DNA of 64,000 nucleotides from JABDMD01 sp965203475 (GTDB lineage Bacteria; Pseudomonadota; Gammaproteobacteria; UBA4575). The DNA lies in NCBI GenBank assembly GCA_965203475.1, contig OZ241890.1, forward strand, positions 1-64,000, written 5' to 3'. How positions within the stretch are numbered: position 1 is the stretch's first letter; the number at the start of each line of letters is the position of its first letter. The notes beneath the pieces are model-generated. The model was not told the DNA's origin. It ran no database searches and worked only from the letters and a program-made list of their open reading frames with translations. A program made the translations under genes and the position numbers. This document shows, one piece after another, positions 36,551 through 44,756 of this stretch.

Positions 36551-36649
36551 GTTTCAAGTAAGTGCGTGTGCACTTTACTCATATCAAAGTAAGTGTACAC
36601 AAATAACTGAGAAGCGAAATTCCGCCTCTCAGAAAGTTTTAACTAAGTA

Positions 36650-36982
36650 TTAAACGCAACCAGTAGGTTTGGGTAAGCCCGCATATTTACATGCTTGCTT
36701 TGCTGGGCCATAAGGAAATAACTCATACAAGTATTTGCTGTTTCCTTTGTCTTTACCTAATTTTTTGCCAATCGCTTTTGTAAGAACACGAACTGCTGGA
36801 GCAATTTGATATTCTTCGTAATACTCACGTAAAAAATTTATCACTTCCCAATGATTGTCTCCCAACTCAGCACCATCGGCAGCTGCCATAGCGTCTGCTA
36901 GTTCTGGTTGCCAATCATTAAGATTTGCTAAATAACCTTCTTCGTCAGTCTCATACGACTGTCCATTAACTTCTAAGGCCAT
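36650..36982 (-). CDS. dsrC: DsrC, sulfur carrier with both conserved C-terminal cysteines
   Basis: A 110-residue protein with the DsrC fold (VNGQSYETDEEGYLANLNDWQPELADAMA, HWEVINFLREYYEEYQIAPA, LFPYGPAKQACKYAGLPKPTGCV). The flexible C-terminal arm has both Cys98 and the penultimate Cys109, so this is the true DsrC able to form the trisulfide. It accepts sulfur from DsrEFH and delivers it to DsrAB. AGGAGAG precedes the ATG. Three other family members in this window lack the penultimate cysteine. Confidence 0.96.
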   Translation of the reverse strand: MALEVNGQSYETDEEGYLANLNDWQPELADAMAAADGAELGDNHWEVINFLREYYEEYQIAPAVRVLTKAIGKKLGKDKGNSKYLYELFPYGPAKQACKYAGLPKPTGCV

Positions 36983-37009
36983 ATGACTCTCTCCTAGTTA
37001 ACTAATTTA

Positions 37010-37318
37010 TTAAAGCCAAGACTGAACGGTGTCATGTTCGGTCGTTAAATCTACAAAGCCGTCATAATCGACGACTTTAATACCATCGATTACTTTATTG
37101 TCACTAAGGCCACGGGCTTTGATGTCGGGACCTAAGACATAAAACGAAATATCATTCATTGCATTAGAAACAGTGTCACTGTATTTAGTATTTTGCATGG
37201 CGCCTATGACGCCATCTTCAAATAATAAAACTGCGCTACCTTTTTTTGCTAAACGTAAACATGATTCAAGTGCATTACGCTCAAAAGGAGATTTATTAAC
37301 AGTGTGCAATGTTGCCAT
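37010..37318 (-). CDS. dsrH: DsrH sulfur-transfer subunit (TusB-like)
   Basis: A 102-residue protein, MATLHTVNKSPFERNALESCLRLAKKGSAVLLFEDGVIGA, with Cys20 at the known active position. It forms the DsrE2F2H2 hexamer that hands sulfur to DsrC. It starts 3 bases after dsrF and precedes dsrC. Confidence 0.94.
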   Translation of the reverse strand: MATLHTVNKSPFERNALESCLRLAKKGSAVLLFEDGVIGAMQNTKYSDTVSNAMNDISFYVLGPDIKARGLSDNKVIDGIKVVDYDGFVDLTTEHDTVQSWL

Positions 37319-37321
37319 AAC

Positions 37322-37741
37322 TTAAAAACTTAAAATTACATCTTGCTCATCAATAATTGATGATAGTTCATCGCGCGCTACAACAAATAATGAATCTTTT
37401 TCTGCCCAGTCGTCATCTTCATCTTCATATTTAAGTTCCTGAAGATCGCCGGTCGATAATCCACGTTCTTCTAATGATTCTTTTTCAACGTAAATTTTCT
37501 TTATATCGTAATCACCAAGGGCGGTATAAGTCTTGGAGAAGTTTTTCATGCCTATATCTTCAGTATTTTGGTCTTTGGTGAGCTGGTATACACCATCATC
37601 TGCAAAAACCAAACTGATGTCTTGATCGAATGCAGCGGCTATGAGAACAACTTCAAGAGATTCTAATGCGTATATCGTGCCGTACGGGGCTTTACGGTTG
37701 ATATAACAAAACTTTTTAACTATGCCTTCGCCGTCTTCCAT
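37322..37741 (-). CDS. dsrF: DsrF sulfur-transfer subunit (TusC-like)
   Basis: A DsrE-fold protein (KKFCYINRKAPYGTIYALESLEVVLIAAAFDQDISLVFADDGVYQL) that forms part of the DsrEFH complex. The frame opens with a TTG at 37750 inside dsrE, but the ATG at 37741, with GGAGATTGA spanning the dsrE stop as ribosome site, is the likely start. Length about 139 residues, normal for DsrF. Confidence 0.94.
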   Translation of the reverse strand: MEDGEGIVKKFCYINRKAPYGTIYALESLEVVLIAAAFDQDISLVFADDGVYQLTKDQNTEDIGMKNFSKTYTALGDYDIKKIYVEKESLEERGLSTGDLQELKYEDEDDDWAEKDSLFVVARDELSSIIDEQDVILSF

Positions 37742-37746
37742 TACAT

Positions 37747-38139
37747 TCAATCTCCAAATGTTACTAGTCGGTCCGCTTGGATGCCTGCTTCAATTAGTTG
37801 TCCTAAGCCAGAAATTCGAAAACCATTGGCTAAATTGTTTGCGCTTTTACCATGACGTTTCATTTCATCTTCATCGAGCATGCCACGTCGTTGAGCAGCA
37901 GCGACACAAACGACTAAGTCCAGATTATGTTTTTCAGCAAGTTCCGACCATTCACTTGTTAAGTTACGGTCATCTTGTGGAGGCACACTTAAGCTAGTGC
38001 CATTGTTGACGCCATCATGATAGAAAAAGACACGGAATATTTCGTGTCCTTTATTTAATGCTGATTTAACAAATTGCAATGCCGAATCAGAAGATTGATG
38101 CGTGTACGGTCCCTCGTTAATTACAATTCCAAATTTCAC
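37747..38139 (-). CDS. dsrE: DsrE sulfur-transfer subunit (TusD-like)
   Basis: A 130-residue protein with the DsrE fold and the conserved sulfur-binding Cys78 in LDLVVCVAAAQRRG. Presence of this cysteine with DsrF and DsrH supports the oxidative direction of the Dsr pathway. It lies 15 bases after dsrB. Confidence 0.95.
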   Translation of the reverse strand: MKFGIVINEGPYTHQSSDSALQFVKSALNKGHEIFRVFFYHDGVNNGTSLSVPPQDDRNLTSEWSELAEKHNLDLVVCVAAAQRRGMLDEDEMKRHGKSANNLANGFRISGLGQLIEAGIQADRLVTFGD

Positions 38140-38154
38140 ATCTTCCTCGCACTG

Positions 38155-39228
38155 TTATAAGCGAATGTGAGTCGAAGAGTTCAAGCTTCGACGTGCACCG
38201 CGCCAGTTATCAATGTGGAATTTTGTGAAAGGTAATCCTGTTTTCTCAAAGAACCGTGGCCAACCGATACGCTCAACCCAATCGTTAATGCGTTCCCAAT
38301 CTTTTGCATCATCTCTATAGGTGCGTAAGATCTTTTTAACAATTGCAGTTGCTTCAGGCCAGCGAGGCGGATTATTTGGAATGCCCGCAGCTACTAATTT
38401 TTGAAATGTGGGTTTACCACGCGCATTACTGTGGTTTCCGCCAACCCAAATTGCGAACATAGTATGTTCAGCGTCATTAATTTGCATAGGCGGGCATGGT
38501 GGATAACACGCACCACAACAAATGCATTTTTTCTCATCCACTTCTAAAGAAGGTTTACCATTTACCTGTGCAGGCCGTATTGCTGCAACGGGGCAACGTG
38601 CAACTACTGATGGGCGCTCACATACATTAGAAACTAGATCATGATTAATTTTAGGTGGTTTGGTGTATTGCACATTAATTGCGATGTCACCTTGACCACC
38701 ACAATTAATCTGGCAGCAAGACGTCGTAATGTGTACGCGATTAGGCATATTGTTTTCACGAAACTCATCAATGAGCTCATCCATCATGGCTTTTACAACA
38801 CCTGATGCATCGGTACCCGGTATATCGCAGTGCAACCATCCTTGAGTATGAGAAATCATCGCAACAGAATTCTTCGTTCCGCCTACGATAAATCCTTCTG
38901 ATTCAAGTGCGTCAATTAATGGTTGTACTTTTTCTTCATCAGCCACCATATATTCAATGTTGCTTCGAATGGTAAAGCGAACATAACCGTCAGCAAATTT
39001 ATCACCAATGTCACATAGTGTACGTAGAGTGAACACATCTAAAATTCGTTGTGTACCTGCGCGCACTGTCCAAATTTTATCTCCGTTGTCTGCTACGTGT
39101 AACAACACTCCCGGACGAGGGTGTTCGTGATAATCCCAGTTACCGTAATTTTTTCGCATCACAGGATGCATGTACTGTAATCCGTCTGGGCATCCTGACT
39201 CAATTGGTGGGCGATGCTCTTGCGCCAT
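38155..39228 (-). CDS. dsrB: Dissimilatory sulfite reductase beta subunit, reverse type
   Basis: A 357-residue protein with cluster/siroheme-ligand cysteines TTSCCQINCGGQGDI and CERPSVVARCPVAAI, and an inserted ferredoxin domain CICCGACYPPCPPMQ. With DsrA it forms the cytoplasmic siroamide-containing enzyme that oxidises DsrC-bound sulfur to sulfite in sulfur oxidisers. It lies 62 bases after dsrA. Confidence 0.96.
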   Translation of the reverse strand: MAQEHRPPIESGCPDGLQYMHPVMRKNYGNWDYHEHPRPGVLLHVADNGDKIWTVRAGTQRILDVFTLRTLCDIGDKFADGYVRFTIRSNIEYMVADEEKVQPLIDALESEGFIVGGTKNSVAMISHTQGWLHCDIPGTDASGVVKAMMDELIDEFRENNMPNRVHITTSCCQINCGGQGDIAINVQYTKPPKINHDLVSNVCERPSVVARCPVAAIRPAQVNGKPSLEVDEKKCICCGACYPPCPPMQINDAEHTMFAIWVGGNHSNARGKPTFQKLVAAGIPNNPPRWPEATAIVKKILRTYRDDAKDWERINDWVERIGWPRFFEKTGLPFTKFHIDNWRGARRSLNSSTHIRL

Positions 39229-39290
39229 TATTTACTCCTAAAATTTTTTATAACTAAATTGAAAATTTAATTGATAGGCAGCGGTGAAAA

Positions 39291-40553
39291 TTAGCCCGCT
39301 GCTTGTTTTTGTTCGGCTTGTTGCTGGAACCACTTTTCAGCTTCTTCATCCCAGCCATCGGTGCGCATGTAATTACTCTCACGTGGTTCACTCACCATGT
39401 TCGGATCGACATCAACACCTACACCTTCTAGAAAGTTAACCAGACCGATACGTTCGATCATTTCACCGCAACGTTCATGTTCCAAACCATTCTCAGCCCA
39501 AAAATCAATGGTTTCTTCGGCAAGTTCGGTTAATTTTTCGTAGTCTTCTTCCGTTTCTAGTTTCATAAATGGAATGATGACAGTTCCCATTAAGCCACCA
39601 ATTTTAAGTGTGCGTTTTCCTCCAATGAGAACCGATATGCCTTTGTCATCACCAGGAGACAAAGCTTTGACCATAACGTTCATACAGTGCATGCAACGTA
39701 CGCAATCTGTATTATTTACTTCAAGCGTATCGTCGTCTTTAAGGGCAAGTGCTTGGGTTGGGCAACGTGTAATGACATTATCAATTACATATTGGCGACC
39801 TTTACGCGTAACAAATTTTTTCACTTCCTCTTGATCAACTTTCATATCATCTCTCCAGGTTCCGATAATAGAAAAGTCTGATCGTTCAATTGAGTTCATG
39901 CAGTCATTCGGACAACCTGAAACTTTGAATTTAAATTTGTACGGTAATGCTGGTCGATGCACATCATCCGTAAAGTTGTTAAGTAAGGTGCGATGAATTC
40001 TCATTTCATCGGCATTTGACATTTCACATCGTCCTGCGCCGACACATGACATGCCCGTTCTAACACAAGGTCCTGCACCACCTAAATCAAATCCATAATC
40101 ATTGATTTCATCAAAAAAGTGTTGGGTATTTTCTGTAGAGGCACCAATAAACATAATGTTGCCAGTTTGACCATGGAAAGTGACTAAGCCTGAACCCCAT
40201 TTTTCCCAACTGTCACCAAGTTGGCGTAACATATCCGTTGAATAGTAGTTTCCTGCAGGAGGCTGAACACGCAAGGTGTGAAATTCTTTTGATTCTGGAA
40301 ATGCTGCGCCTACTTCGGAAAAGCGAGGAATAATTCCACTGCCGTATCCAAATACAGAAACGGTTCCACCTTTCCAATAGCCTTTACGTGTTTCATATGA
40401 GTGTTCTAATTGACCTAAAAGTGAATTCGCAACACCATTAATTCTTTCATCTTTATGTTGGTCACGCAGTCGTTTTATTCCGGAGATAAAACTCGGCCAT
40501 GGACCTTTTTCCAATTCATCAAGCATGGGGGTGGGATGATGTTTATCGGCCAT
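39291..40553 (-). CDS. dsrA: Dissimilatory sulfite reductase alpha subunit, reverse type
   Basis: A 420-residue subunit with siroheme-[4Fe-4S] ligand motifs TGMSCVGAGRCEMSN (C-x5-C) and KVSGCPNDCMNS (C-x3-C), and a ferredoxin domain beginning DCVRCMHCMNVMVKALSPG. The co-located dsrEFH and dsrL genes indicate the oxidative, reverse type. AGGAGAAT lies before the ATG. It is the first gene of the operon, whose promoter should be in 40554-40852. Confidence 0.96.
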   Translation of the reverse strand: MADKHHPTPMLDELEKGPWPSFISGIKRLRDQHKDERINGVANSLLGQLEHSYETRKGYWKGGTVSVFGYGSGIIPRFSEVGAAFPESKEFHTLRVQPPAGNYYSTDMLRQLGDSWEKWGSGLVTFHGQTGNIMFIGASTENTQHFFDEINDYGFDLGGAGPCVRTGMSCVGAGRCEMSNADEMRIHRTLLNNFTDDVHRPALPYKFKFKVSGCPNDCMNSIERSDFSIIGTWRDDMKVDQEEVKKFVTRKGRQYVIDNVITRCPTQALALKDDDTLEVNNTDCVRCMHCMNVMVKALSPGDDKGISVLIGGKRTLKIGGLMGTVIIPFMKLETEEDYEKLTELAEETIDFWAENGLEHERCGEMIERIGLVNFLEGVGVDVDPNMVSEPRESNYMRTDGWDEEAEKWFQQQAEQKQAAG

Positions 40554-40852
40554 AGTGATTCTCCTAAAAGATTTAATTTGGCAATGAGTCGATCGAAATA
40601 CCTGCCGCTACCCAGAATATAGTAACGAATAAGTCCTTAATATATTGATATAAAGTCTAGAAGTAACACCATATTGGCAAAATCCCCTCCATTGGGTGCC
40701 GCCTTAAATACAACTTATCCCAATAGAGATACAATTTATTGCATGCAAGAGATAAGCAAAATTCACGTTATTCCAAGTAGTCTTAATCCTATACATATAA
40801 CGAATAGTAGAGCCATAGATTTATGCAATTTAGCTCGAATAACTCTTAAGAA
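40554..40852. promoter_or_regulatory. Divergent promoter region between dsrA and the TauD-like gene
   Basis: These 299 bases separate two divergent starts, dsrA (-) and the TauD-like gene (+). Short open frames here overlap the start of the downstream gene and look accidental. AT-rich stretches are plentiful, but I could not assign a promoter or operator with confidence. Confidence 0.4.
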
Positions 40853-41761
40853 ATGTACTCCTTTGATGCCCAAGATGAGCGTGCCTACCAGAGATGGAGA
40901 GAAAGAAAACTTGATGCTTATCCAACAGATATTGGGCACATCATTCACACCATCGAAAATCCAGTAAAATTAGCGGATAAAGAACGAGAAAATTTATTAA
41001 AAACGAGCAAAAAATTAAATTTGGTCTTTTATAAGTTCGCAAATGATTTTAACAATATAAAAGAAGTACTACTTGCTTTAGCCCCACAATTAGGTCTGAT
41101 TAATTTAGACGACAATCTCTGTTCTGACCAAGATAAATTTTCAAAATTAGAAGATCTTGGTTCAGGTCGTGCCACTTATATTCCCTACACCAATAAATCG
41201 CTGAATTGGCATACCGATGGTTATTACAATGATTCAGAACATCGAATTCGCGCATTTTTAATGCACTGTGTATGTCCTGCAAATAGTGGCGGTGAAAATG
41301 CATTTTTGGATCCAGAGATTGCATACATTTATTTACGTGATGAAAATCATGATTATTTAAAAGCATTGATGGACCCAAAAGTTATGACCATCCCTGCAAA
41401 TGAAGAAGCGGGGAGACAGATTAGGCCTGCACAAACCGGACCTGTTTTTTTAATGGACAAGAAATCTCAATCTATTTACTTGCGTTACACCGCACGACAA
41501 AAAAACATAATTTGGAAAGATAGTATGGATGTTAAAAATGCATTGTCATTTTTACATGAACTTTTACAAACCAGTCCTTATATATTTAAGTATCGTCTTA
41601 AGGCAGGAGAAGGTGTGGTTTGTAATAATGTATTACATAATCGCTCAGCATATGAAGACAGTAATGCTAATGCTGAGAAACGAATTTTTTATCGTGCAAG
41701 ATTTTATAATCGTATCAATGATGCAAGTGCAGACGAAATTCAAAATGTGGTAAATCAATAA
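40853..41761 (+). CDS. TauD/TfdA-family Fe(II)/2-oxoglutarate dioxygenase
   Basis: A 302-residue protein with the double-stranded beta-helix metal site: the HxD part is LNWHTDGYY with His120 and Asp122, the distal histidine is in VVCNNVLHNRSAYED near 266, and the 2-oxoglutarate arginine is probably in KRIFYRARFY. The substrate is unknown; family members act on sulfonates, betaines and other small molecules. It is divergent from dsrA and starts a set of genes (to 43411) with TAATG overlap to the next gene, so it is translationally coupled. Confidence 0.82.
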   Translation: MYSFDAQDERAYQRWRERKLDAYPTDIGHIIHTIENPVKLADKERENLLKTSKKLNLVFYKFANDFNNIKEVLLALAPQLGLINLDDNLCSDQDKFSKLEDLGSGRATYIPYTNKSLNWHTDGYYNDSEHRIRAFLMHCVCPANSGGENAFLDPEIAYIYLRDENHDYLKALMDPKVMTIPANEEAGRQIRPAQTGPVFLMDKKSQSIYLRYTARQKNIIWKDSMDVKNALSFLHELLQTSPYIFKYRLKAGEGVVCNNVLHNRSAYEDSNANAEKRIFYRARFYNRINDASADEIQNVVNQ

Positions 41762-41964
41762 TGCTTTCGCTTAGTGAAATACTTATGCAGCATCATGAGC
41801 TTCGCAGTTTTGAAGAGCTGAAAAAAAAAGTAAGGGAGTACACTAATCAGCAAGAGAGATTTTTTCAAATGGATGTTCGACCCCCTTTTCAAGATACACC
41901 AGAAAATTGGGAAGATATTTTAGAATCCGTTTTTACTTCAGCAAATAAAGTTGTGGATCCATAA
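41761..41964 (+). CDS. Unrecognised 67-residue protein coupled to the TauD-like gene
   Basis: A small, soluble, charged protein (LRSFEELKKKVREYTNQQERFFQMDVRPPFQ) starting in a TAATG overlap with the preceding stop. No cysteine or known motif. Translational coupling and position between the oxygenase and the Cas6-like gene make it likely real. Confidence 0.65.
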   Translation: MLSLSEILMQHHELRSFEELKKKVREYTNQQERFFQMDVRPPFQDTPENWEDILESVFTSANKVVDP

Positions 41965-41968
41965 TTTT

Positions 41969-42658
41969 ATGTATTGGGAAGACCAAAAAGAGCAAAAGAA
42001 GCAGTATGTGGTCCCGGATAAAATCATAGATTTATCCTTCAAAGTTCAATGTAAGCAGCTGCCTTTAGATCATGCGCACTCCTTATCGCAAACTATTCAA
42101 AATGAACTGCCTTGGCTTAAGGATGAACCACAAGCTGGGATACATTTAATTCATGGCGCAGAATCGGGTAATGGTTGGATACGCCCACAAGAACCTGATG
42201 CATTGCTAATTTTATCGCGACGCACCAGGTTTGCGCTTCGAATTCCAAAAAACCGATTGCAAGATGCCAGCGAGCTTGCAGGGCGCAAGCTAAATATAGA
42301 AGATTCAACTTTAGTTTTAAGTGAACCTCATGAAAAATTGTTGACGCCAATAACAACAATATTTGCGCGTCACATCATTACGGAAGATGTTAAAGATGAA
42401 GAAGGTTTTTTAAATCAATCCGCTGAGCAATTGGCAAAAGAAGGAATCAAAGTTAAAAAAATGATGAGCGGACGCGCACATGTATTGCGGTTGCCTAATC
42501 AATACCTACATACGCGAAGTTTGATGATTGATGGACTAGAACTTGATGAATCTATACATCTTCAACAACATGGTTTAGGTGACGGGCGAATGATTGGTTG
42601 CGGTATATTTTTACCTCATAAGGGTATTGACGCCGTGGGAGCCGAACAGGAAAAATAA
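41969..42658 (+). CDS. Stand-alone Cas6/Cmx6-like protein
   Basis: About 229 residues. VIDLSFKVQCKQLPLDHAHSL, AGIHLIHGAESGNGW and LILSRRTRFALRIPKNRL followed by LAGRKLNIEDS recall the type I-MYXAN Cas6/Cmx6 family of RAMP-fold proteins. The C-terminal glycine-rich loop GLGDGRMIGCGIFLPHK fits G-x-G-x5-G-x-G of Cas6. No CRISPR array or other cas gene is present in the window, and the neighbours are sulfur-oxidation genes, so a role in RNA binding or processing outside immunity is possible. The frame has an upstream TTG at 41951; ATG at 41969, just after the previous stop, is preferred. Confidence 0.7.
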   Translation: MYWEDQKEQKKQYVVPDKIIDLSFKVQCKQLPLDHAHSLSQTIQNELPWLKDEPQAGIHLIHGAESGNGWIRPQEPDALLILSRRTRFALRIPKNRLQDASELAGRKLNIEDSTLVLSEPHEKLLTPITTIFARHIITEDVKDEEGFLNQSAEQLAKEGIKVKKMMSGRAHVLRLPNQYLHTRSLMIDGLELDESIHLQQHGLGDGRMIGCGIFLPHKGIDAVGAEQEK

Positions 42659-42722
42659 GATTGAATTAGAGTAAACTTTTCTTAGAAAAAGAATGATTGT
42701 AGAGAGTTAGGAGGAGTTAAAT

Positions 42723-43064
42723 ATGACACTTAATGTAGATGGTAAAGAAATTGAAACTACACCTATGGGTTTTCTTGTAAGTATTGATGACTGGAATGAA
42801 AATGTAGCCAATGTAATCGCAGATGATGAAGGTATTACACTTACAGATAAGCATTGGGATGTGATTAATTATTTGCGCGACGAATACATTAATAATGGTG
42901 GCAATCAGCCCAATACCCGCAATATGACTAAGGCTATGGCCAAGGCTTGGGGTGAAAAAAAAATTGATGCCAAGGTGTTATACGACTTGTTTCCGGGAAA
43001 CCCAAGTAAACAAGCAGGACGAATTGGTGGTTTACCTGAGAGTCGAAGAAAAGGTGGGTACTAG
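42723..43064 (+). CDS. DsrC-family protein without any cysteine (RspA-like)
   Basis: A 113-residue protein with the DsrC fold (VDGKEIETTPMGFLVSIDDWNENVANVIA, KHWDVINYLRDEY, LYDLFPGNPSKQAGRIGGLP). The internal Cys position is glycine (KQAG instead of KQAC) and the C-terminus ends ESRRKGGY with no penultimate cysteine; the protein contains no cysteine at all. Such members are known as RspA-like and are thought to be regulatory, not sulfur carriers. AGGAGGAG precedes the ATG. Confidence 0.88.
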   Translation: MTLNVDGKEIETTPMGFLVSIDDWNENVANVIADDEGITLTDKHWDVINYLRDEYINNGGNQPNTRNMTKAMAKAWGEKKIDAKVLYDLFPGNPSKQAGRIGGLPESRRKGGY

Positions 43065-43207
43065 ATAAAAATAATTATAGTGAATTTTTGTTACGTGCAT
43101 GTTGTTTTATCGTGCAACGTTACCCACTAGGGAATACAGACAGAATTTATAAGGATCTTAAAATTAAATATTGATAACGCACTAGAATTAACTAGCAAGG
43201 ATATATC

Positions 43208-43411
43208 GTGAGTTCAAAACAAGAGAAGATTCAAAAATTGCTTGAGATGCAAAGAAAGTTCATTGAACTTGAGCAAAAAGGCGAAGTAACCGCGCAAAAC
43301 TATTGGGCGCCTGAAGAAGGATCTGATTTAGATGGTTACAAAGAAGACTATATGAAGCTTGCTATGGAAATAGTTAATGCTGCGCATGAGGAAAAAGGCT
43401 CACACGGCTAA
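43208..43411 (+). CDS. Small acidic protein, GTG start
   Basis: A 67-residue protein, SSKQEKIQKLLEMQRKFIELEQ then NYWAPEEGSDLDGYKEDYMKLAMEIVNAAHEEK. It is helical and charged with no cysteine. GTG at 43208 has AAGGATATATC upstream as ribosome site. It ends the + strand set begun by the TauD-like gene, since a strong terminator follows. The family is unknown to me; I have an impression that similar small proteins accompany dsr genes. Confidence 0.7.
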   Translation: MSSKQEKIQKLLEMQRKFIELEQKGEVTAQNYWAPEEGSDLDGYKEDYMKLAMEIVNAAHEEKGSHG

Positions 43412-43432
43412 AAATTTCCTAATTATTTTATT

Positions 43433-43461
43433 AAAAAAGGCCGCTAACAAGCGGCCTTTTT
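43433..43461. terminator. Bidirectional rho-independent terminator
   Basis: A perfect stem GGCCGCT/AGCGGCC with loop AACA is preceded by six A and followed by five T. It lies between convergent genes and can serve both. Confidence 0.94.
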
Positions 43462-43488
43462 ATGTTGATTAAAATGAAATATAAAATT

Positions 43489-44157
43489 TTAAACTTCACT
43501 CCACATTCTTACCATGTTTACGTAAACAAGATCAATTCTTTTAGATTCTTCTGAATTAGGGTTGTCGCGCAACATTTTTTCACGTGTTTTATTTAATTGA
43601 AATAGTAAATGGCGCTGCTCATGATCACGTACGAGACTTTGTACCCAGGTTGCTGCAACTAAGCGCTCTCCTTTAGTGACTGGCATTACTTGATGTCGTG
43701 TTGTTGCGGGGTACAATACTGCATCACCTGCAGGGTACTTAATACTTTGCTCAGCATAAGGAGTTTGTATTTTTAATTCGCCTCCTTCGTATTCTTCTGG
43801 CGAACTTATAAATATTGTAATTGCGATATCCGATCGGTAGCGGTTGTCTTTCCCCATAACTGGATCATCAATATGTTCTCCATAACTCATCCCTGTTTGA
43901 TAGCGCGCATAAAAAGGTATAGCAACTTTATGCGGTAATGCCGCATTGTTATAAGTTGAGTGCCGCACAAGATTGCCCATGATTAGATCATTCAATTTTG
44001 ATACTGAGCTGTTGTCAGCAATTTCTTGATTATTTTTAACTTGCTGGGCGACAAATCCAGCAGAAAGCTTGCCATCTTGAAATGTGGCGCTTTGAAATAA
44101 ATCCTTAGCCTGCTTAATTTCTTGTTTACCAAGGATGTGTTTTATATGGACTAACAT
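43489..44157 (-). CDS. PiuC-type Fe(II)/2-oxoglutarate hydroxylase
   Basis: A 222-residue PKHD-type hydroxylase. GMSYGEHIDDPVMG holds the HxD metal pair, LYPATTRHQVMPVTKGERLVAATWVQSLVRD holds the distal histidine and 2-oxoglutarate arginine, a pattern closely like PiuC/YbiX. The usual association is with iron uptake receptors, none of which is visible here. The true substrate is unknown. It is convergent with the accessory + genes and divergent from the 111-residue gene. Confidence 0.85.
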   Translation of the reverse strand: MLVHIKHILGKQEIKQAKDLFQSATFQDGKLSAGFVAQQVKNNQEIADNSSVSKLNDLIMGNLVRHSTYNNAALPHKVAIPFYARYQTGMSYGEHIDDPVMGKDNRYRSDIAITIFISSPEEYEGGELKIQTPYAEQSIKYPAGDAVLYPATTRHQVMPVTKGERLVAATWVQSLVRDHEQRHLLFQLNKTREKMLRDNPNSEESKRIDLVYVNMVRMWSEV

Positions 44158-44203
44158 TTTTTGATTTATCGATTAACGATATACTTATTCGATTATTTTA
44201 AAT

Positions 44204-44539
44204 TTGTATAAAACGATGATACTTAAAGTCACGATCGATGAGAAAACATTTCCATTGGAAGTGAACGATGAAATGATCGCACGTGCACAAGATGCATTTA
44301 AAAAGATGGATGCAGATATGGATCGAGGCTGGCAAATGAGTCGTACCTGGGTAGACCAACCAACCGCTAATCAACGCTGCCAAATTGTGGCTGATAAAAT
44401 GCTAACCGCGATTCAGCATGAAAAATCAGCAACCGTTGGTCTTATGGCGGCCTATATTCTAAATAAAATTCCTGGCATACAAGCGATAGATATTGATACA
44501 TCCGGTGATATGTCACTGACGGAAATCGTGATGAGCTAA
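44204..44539 (+). CDS. Unrecognised 107- to 111-residue protein
   Basis: A small soluble protein (LKVTIDEKTFPLEVNDEMIARAQDAFKKMDADMDRGWQMSRTWVDQP) ending with a segment DIDTSGDMSLTEIVM. The first ATG is at 44204, a second at 44216 is equally likely; neither has a strong ribosome site. It precedes the second dsrL gene by about 215 bases. The helical MDRGWQMSRTWVDQPTANQR core looks well constrained, but I know no function. Confidence 0.65.
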   Translation: MYKTMILKVTIDEKTFPLEVNDEMIARAQDAFKKMDADMDRGWQMSRTWVDQPTANQRCQIVADKMLTAIQHEKSATVGLMAAYILNKIPGIQAIDIDTSGDMSLTEIVMS

Positions 44540-44756
44540 GTATCCAAAGCTTATACACTTAAAACCCTACTTTGTTTCGTGTTTTCACACGCAAACTTTC
44601 GTTTTTAACATACTGATAAATCTAGATTGATAAACTCATTTGTTGAGTACAGAGTTTTTTTCATGAATAATCAGCAATACTTATTTGTCTATTAGTTAAA
44701 ATTGATCGCTCGACTGGTTAAGTCTACAGTCGGTGCACCAACCGCAGGAGGTTGAT

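Noticed and set aside
40674..40967. 97-codon open frame between dsrA and the TauD-like gene
   Set aside because: It overlaps the start of the well-supported TauD-like gene in another frame, and has no ribosome site or recognisable motif.
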